Source: Kroppenstedtia eburnea (GTDB lineage Bacteria > Bacillota > Bacilli > Thermoactinomycetales > DSM-45169). Taken from it: 64,000 nucleotides of DNA. Within the stretch, counting starts at the first letter, position 1. Every line of letters starts with the position of its first letter. Below the pieces are notes generated by a model, which saw only the letters and a program-made list of their open reading frames with translations, searched no databases and had not been told where the DNA came from. The stretch lies in assembly GCF_013282215.1 (NCBI RefSeq), contig NZ_CP048103.1, positions 2,604,001-2,668,000 on the forward strand. Reading direction: 5' to 3'. Positions 61,460 through 64,000 of this stretch are shown piece after piece. Made by a program: the position numbers and the translations under genes.

Positions 61460-61637
61460 TTCATCCCAACCCTAAGGGCTAGGTTTTCTCGCTCGCCTTT
61501 TATAACAAAGACCGCCGGGGGTGCAACCCCGACGGTCGATGTACCGCGACGCTCGGCGAAGGCCGGTCGCTCAGAGGACGTGCAACGCCCCCACTAAGCG
61601 CTTGGGCCGTTAACCTTTACGCTTAGGCCGGGGGCGT
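61460..61637. ncRNA. Candidate structured RNA (multi-stem), possibly HEARO/omega-RNA-like
   Basis: Four stems follow one another without a reading frame: AACC...GGTT near 61469-61485; GACCG-CGGGG/CCCCG-CGGTC at 61510-61537; GCGAC...CGGC-GAAG-GCCG...GTCGC at 61546-61570; and a long ACGCCCCC-CTAAGCG/CGCTTAG-GGGGGCGT at 61585-61637. Stems of this length with conserved-looking single strands (AGGACGTGCAACG) suggest a functional RNA. Plus strand is the likely sense. HEARO (RNA of IscB elements) comes to mind because of the mobile relic next to it, but no iscB follows, and the class is a guess. Confidence 0.45.
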
Positions 61638-61706
61638 TTGCTTTTCTTTCCGGAAACCCGCTTTTTGACGAATCGTCGGATTCAAGCAACGCTTTCATAA
61701 CGTGCA

Positions 61707-61743
61707 AACAAGAAGTCGCCCATCGGACGGGCGACTTCTTGTT
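61707..61743. terminator. Terminator behind the NAD(P)H-binding gene
   Basis: AACAAGAAGTCGCCC and its exact complement with a 7-base loop; T-rich ends on both strands. Confidence 0.8.
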
Positions 61744-61781
61744 TATTGCATCTGGTTTCCTTCACTGGGAGCTGTTTTCGA

Positions 61782-62420
61782 TCAGAAGGAGTTCAACGCT
61801 TGGGCGATCGGGGTGTTTCCGGTCAGGAGGTCGAAGGAGCGACGGTAGGTATGTTCCCTCTGCAGGGATTCCACAATCACGGCGGCGACGTCGGCGCGGG
61901 GAATATCCCCGAAGGTTTCCCGATTGTCCGGGATCCGAATGGTTCCCTTCCCCGGCTCGTCGGTCAATCTGCCCGGGCGGATGATGGTGTAATTGAGCCC
62001 GCTTTCCCGCAACCGTTCGTCGGCACGGCCTTTGGCCACAAAATAGTGTCTCATTTTATCTGAACCTTGCTCCGGCCGGTCAGCCATCATCGAGCTGACC
62101 ATGATAAAGCGGTCCACACCGTGGGCGACGCCGGCATCGATCGTTTTGAAGGCGCCGTCCAGATCGATCAGGAGAGTTTTATCCCCCCCGGTATGGCCGC
62201 CGGAACCCGCCGTGAAGACGACGGCCTCACATCCTGCCACGGCGTGATCCACGGTTTGCTCCAGATCGGCCACCACCACCTCATCGGCACCCAACTTTTC
62301 CATGTCCGGCTGTTGCTGTTCATTGCGGATCACCGCACGCACCTGATGATCGCTTCTGCCCAGCATACGAACGAGATGTCTTCCGATTTTTCCATTGGCA
62401 CCGATCACGGTCACTTTCAT
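61782..62420 (-). CDS. NAD(P)H-binding SDR-type protein (YhfK-like)
   Basis: 212 aa from ATG 62420 (MKVTVIGANGKIGRHLV), 8 bases after AGGAG. Rossmann motif GANGKIG at the N-terminus, acidic DLEQTVDHAVAGCEAVVFTAGSGG, MVSSMMAD, Y...K as HYFVAKGRADERLRESGLNYTIIRPGRL: an atypical SDR/NmrA-like protein like Bacillus YhfK. Substrate unknown. 32 bases downstream of the LLM oxidoreductase gene, so probably cotranscribed as a redox pair. Confidence 0.9.
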   Translation of the reverse strand: MKVTVIGANGKIGRHLVRMLGRSDHQVRAVIRNEQQQPDMEKLGADEVVVADLEQTVDHAVAGCEAVVFTAGSGGHTGGDKTLLIDLDGAFKTIDAGVAHGVDRFIMVSSMMADRPEQGSDKMRHYFVAKGRADERLRESGLNYTIIRPGRLTDEPGKGTIRIPDNRETFGDIPRADVAAVIVESLQREHTYRRSFDLLTGNTPIAQALNSF

Positions 62421-62452
62421 ATGAATCACTCCTGTTCAATCGATGGATGGGA

Positions 62453-63535
62453 TCAACGGTCTCCCTTGAAGATTTCAGACACCAGTTCGAAGGAGTGCAG
62501 GCGGGCTTGGTGATCGAAGATCGCGGCATTGATCATCATTTCATCCGCCTGGGTTTCGTCTAACAATTGCTGCAAACCTTCTTTGACCGTTTTGGGAGCT
62601 CCGATCACGGAGGTGGCCAGCTGTCTCATGACGGCCGCCTTCTCGTACTCGTTCCAGAGTTCATCCATATCCTCCACCGGCGGTTGCAATGGAGCCGGCC
62701 GATTCCGGACAAGACTGATAAACTGCTGTTGCATCGAAGTGCTCAACCGGCGAGCCTCCTCTTCCTCATCCGCCGCGATGACGTTGACCCCGATCATCGC
62801 GTAGGGCTGATCCAGCACCTCCGACGGCTGGAAGTATTCTCGGTAGAGGTTGAGGGCCGGCACGGTGTATTCGGGAGAAAAGTGGCTGGCAAAGGCGAAG
62901 GGCAATCCCAGCTCCGCGGCCAACCGGGCACTGAAATCGCTGGAACCCAACAGCCAGATCGGGATGTTCAACCCCTCGCCGGGAATGGCCCGCACATGGT
63001 TTTCCCCGGCGAAGTAACCCCGCAATTCCGCCAACAGCTCGGGGAAAAATTGACCACTGCTTTTGCCGTCCCGGCGCAAGGCCCGTGCCGTCAGTTGATC
63101 CGTTCCCGGCGCCCGGCCGAGACCGAGATCGATCCGACCGGGAAACAGCGATTCCAAGGTTCCAAACTGTTCGGCAATCATCAAGGGGGCATGATTGGGC
63201 AGCATGATCCCGCCGGAACCGACCCGGATTTTTTCCGTTTCCGCCGCCACCCGCCCGATCACGACGGATGTCGCCGCACTGGCGACCCCTGGCATGTTGT
63301 GATGTTCAGCCAGCCAGTAACGGGTATATCCCCAGGTTTCCGTATGGCGGGCCAGCTCCAGGGTGTTTTTCAGAGATTGAGCAGGAGTGCTTCCCTGGGT
63401 GATCGGAGAAAGGTCGAGTACCGAATAAGGGATCTCCCTGATCGTCTTTCTACCTTGGCTCAATCGTTTCAACTTCTTTCTTCTGATGATGGAATCAGGC
63501 TCATCCGGTGGATGAAGCCTGAAAAGGTCCCACAA
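62453..63535 (-). CDS. LLM class flavin-dependent oxidoreductase
   Basis: Bacterial-luciferase-like FMN monooxygenase of the MsnO8/YhbL group. Core begins [27 protein letters not shown]; typical [53 protein letters not shown] and [31 protein letters not shown] are intact. The first some 35 residues ([15 protein letters not shown]...) are outside the family, so the real start may be a TTG near codon 22-25. Up to 360 aa. Confidence 0.9.
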   Translation of the reverse strand: MWDLFRLHPPDEPDSIIRRKKLKRLSQGRKTIREIPYSVLDLSPITQGSTPAQSLKNTLELARHTETWGYTRYWLAEHHNMPGVASAATSVVIGRVAAETEKIRVGSGGIMLPNHAPLMIAEQFGTLESLFPGRIDLGLGRAPGTDQLTARALRRDGKSSGQFFPELLAELRGYFAGENHVRAIPGEGLNIPIWLLGSSDFSARLAAELGLPFAFASHFSPEYTVPALNLYREYFQPSEVLDQPYAMIGVNVIAADEEEEARRLSTSMQQQFISLVRNRPAPLQPPVEDMDELWNEYEKAAVMRQLATSVIGAPKTVKEGLQQLLDETQADEMMINAAIFDHQARLHSFELVSEIFKGDR

Positions 63536-63737
63536 GTCTTATTATGAAACAACGGATTCCGAAATAAAAGGTGAGACATGATCCGGTTCCGGATCGGAGC
63601 CGCCTGATCCAAATCCGGTACAGCTGAATGTATCAAAAGCTGCACCAATGCATAGTGAAAGAATTCGTTCTTTAAATAATGAAAACGCTGTCATATACTT
63701 TCGTATAAACCATCGGCACCTCGATAGGAGGTAAATC

Positions 63738-64000
63738 ATGCATTTAACTTCACGGTCTTATAAATTGATTTGCATGATTTTGGATTCGCGGGGGCCTGTC
63801 CGAATTAAAGATATTGCCCGGGAATTGCAGGTAAGTGAGCGAACGGTGAAATATGATCTGGAATCTGCTCGCTCTTGGTTGCAGCAGCATCAGATCCAAT
63901 TGCACTCCCAGCCGAATAAAGGGATCTGGATGGACGAGGATACCCACAGCCTGAACCGTTTGCAAAGTCTCTTAATGAATGCCGAGGGAGTTGACATATT
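63738..64000 (+). CDS. BglG/MtlR-type PRD transcriptional regulator, 3' end beyond window
   Basis: 87 codons visible from ATG 63738, with AGGAGG 7 bases upstream. N-terminal winged helix-turn-helix: YKLICMILDSRGPVRIKDIARELQVSERTVKYDLESARSWLQ, then PNKGIWMDE, as in HTH_11 domains of BglG/MtlR/DeoR-like activators with PTS regulation domains. A TTAAAT-N16-TATACT pair about 45 bases upstream may be the promoter. Sugar system and domains after residue 87 are outside the window. Confidence 0.8.
   Translation, partial: MHLTSRSYKLICMILDSRGPVRIKDIARELQVSERTVKYDLESARSWLQQHQIQLHSQPNKGIWMDEDTHSLNRLQSLLMNAEGVDI

Overview
The window is a GC-rich chromosomal segment of a spore-forming Bacillota. It carries ecsAB, a pspA-ydjGHI cluster, ClpE behind CtsR boxes, short Hfq, odhAB, a purine-type molybdenum hydroxylase operon and two XRE-TPR (RRNPP-type) regulators. 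Gene content and composition suggest the Thermoactinomycetaceae (Desmospora/Kroppenstedtia-like), but that placement is an inference. No rRNA, tRNA or CRISPR array was recognised.

Layout. 1-4.2 kb: the end of an S9 peptidase, a DUF4349 lipoprotein and an XRE-TPR regulator whose stop overlaps an unlisted gene for a secreted Phr-like peptide. 4.6-11.0 kb: complete type I restriction-modification operon hsdM-hsdS-hsdR. 11.1-14.1 kb: two surface proteins sharing a promoter element, interleaved with two toxin-antitoxin modules. 14.3-20.8 kb: serine hydrolase, ecsAB, then decayed genes (NUDIX, a membrane-protein pseudogene beside its intact paralogue). 21.4-24.9 kb: SemiSWEET and a polymorphic-toxin locus with three near-identical zinc-ribbon genes, an Imm8 gene, a second candidate immunity gene, one full toxin with a pilin-like N-terminus and the two ends of a deleted toxin copy. 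24.9-28.6 kb: formate dehydrogenase operon. 28.8-35.2 kb: YIEGIA pair and a PucABCDE-like operon in which three genes are frameshifted. 35.3-41.8 kb: CtsR-controlled clpE and pspA-ydjGHI. 41.9-46.0 kb: odhAB. 46.5-55.4 kb: LD-carboxypeptidase, TPR membrane protein, OmpA-like lipoprotein, phospholipid genes, squalene/phytoene synthase, NhaC antiporter, hfq. 55.6-61.7 kb: a second regulator-peptide pair, an orphan BREX PglZ, a VapBC-like module, an inverted-repeat-bounded relic and a strongly folded RNA candidate. 61.8-64 kb: NAD(P)H-binding protein, LLM oxidoreductase and the start of a PRD-type regulator.

A family of short palindromic repeats (core TTTCACATG...CATGTGAAA, ends CTAGAAGCGTTGTGA or TAGGGTGTGTCTG) is scattered through intergenic spaces at six places, two of them inside the pspA-ydjGHI cluster. 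The most unusual content is the toxin/zinc-ribbon cassette array, the two regulator-overlapping peptide genes, the repeat family and the folded RNA candidate near 61.5 kb.
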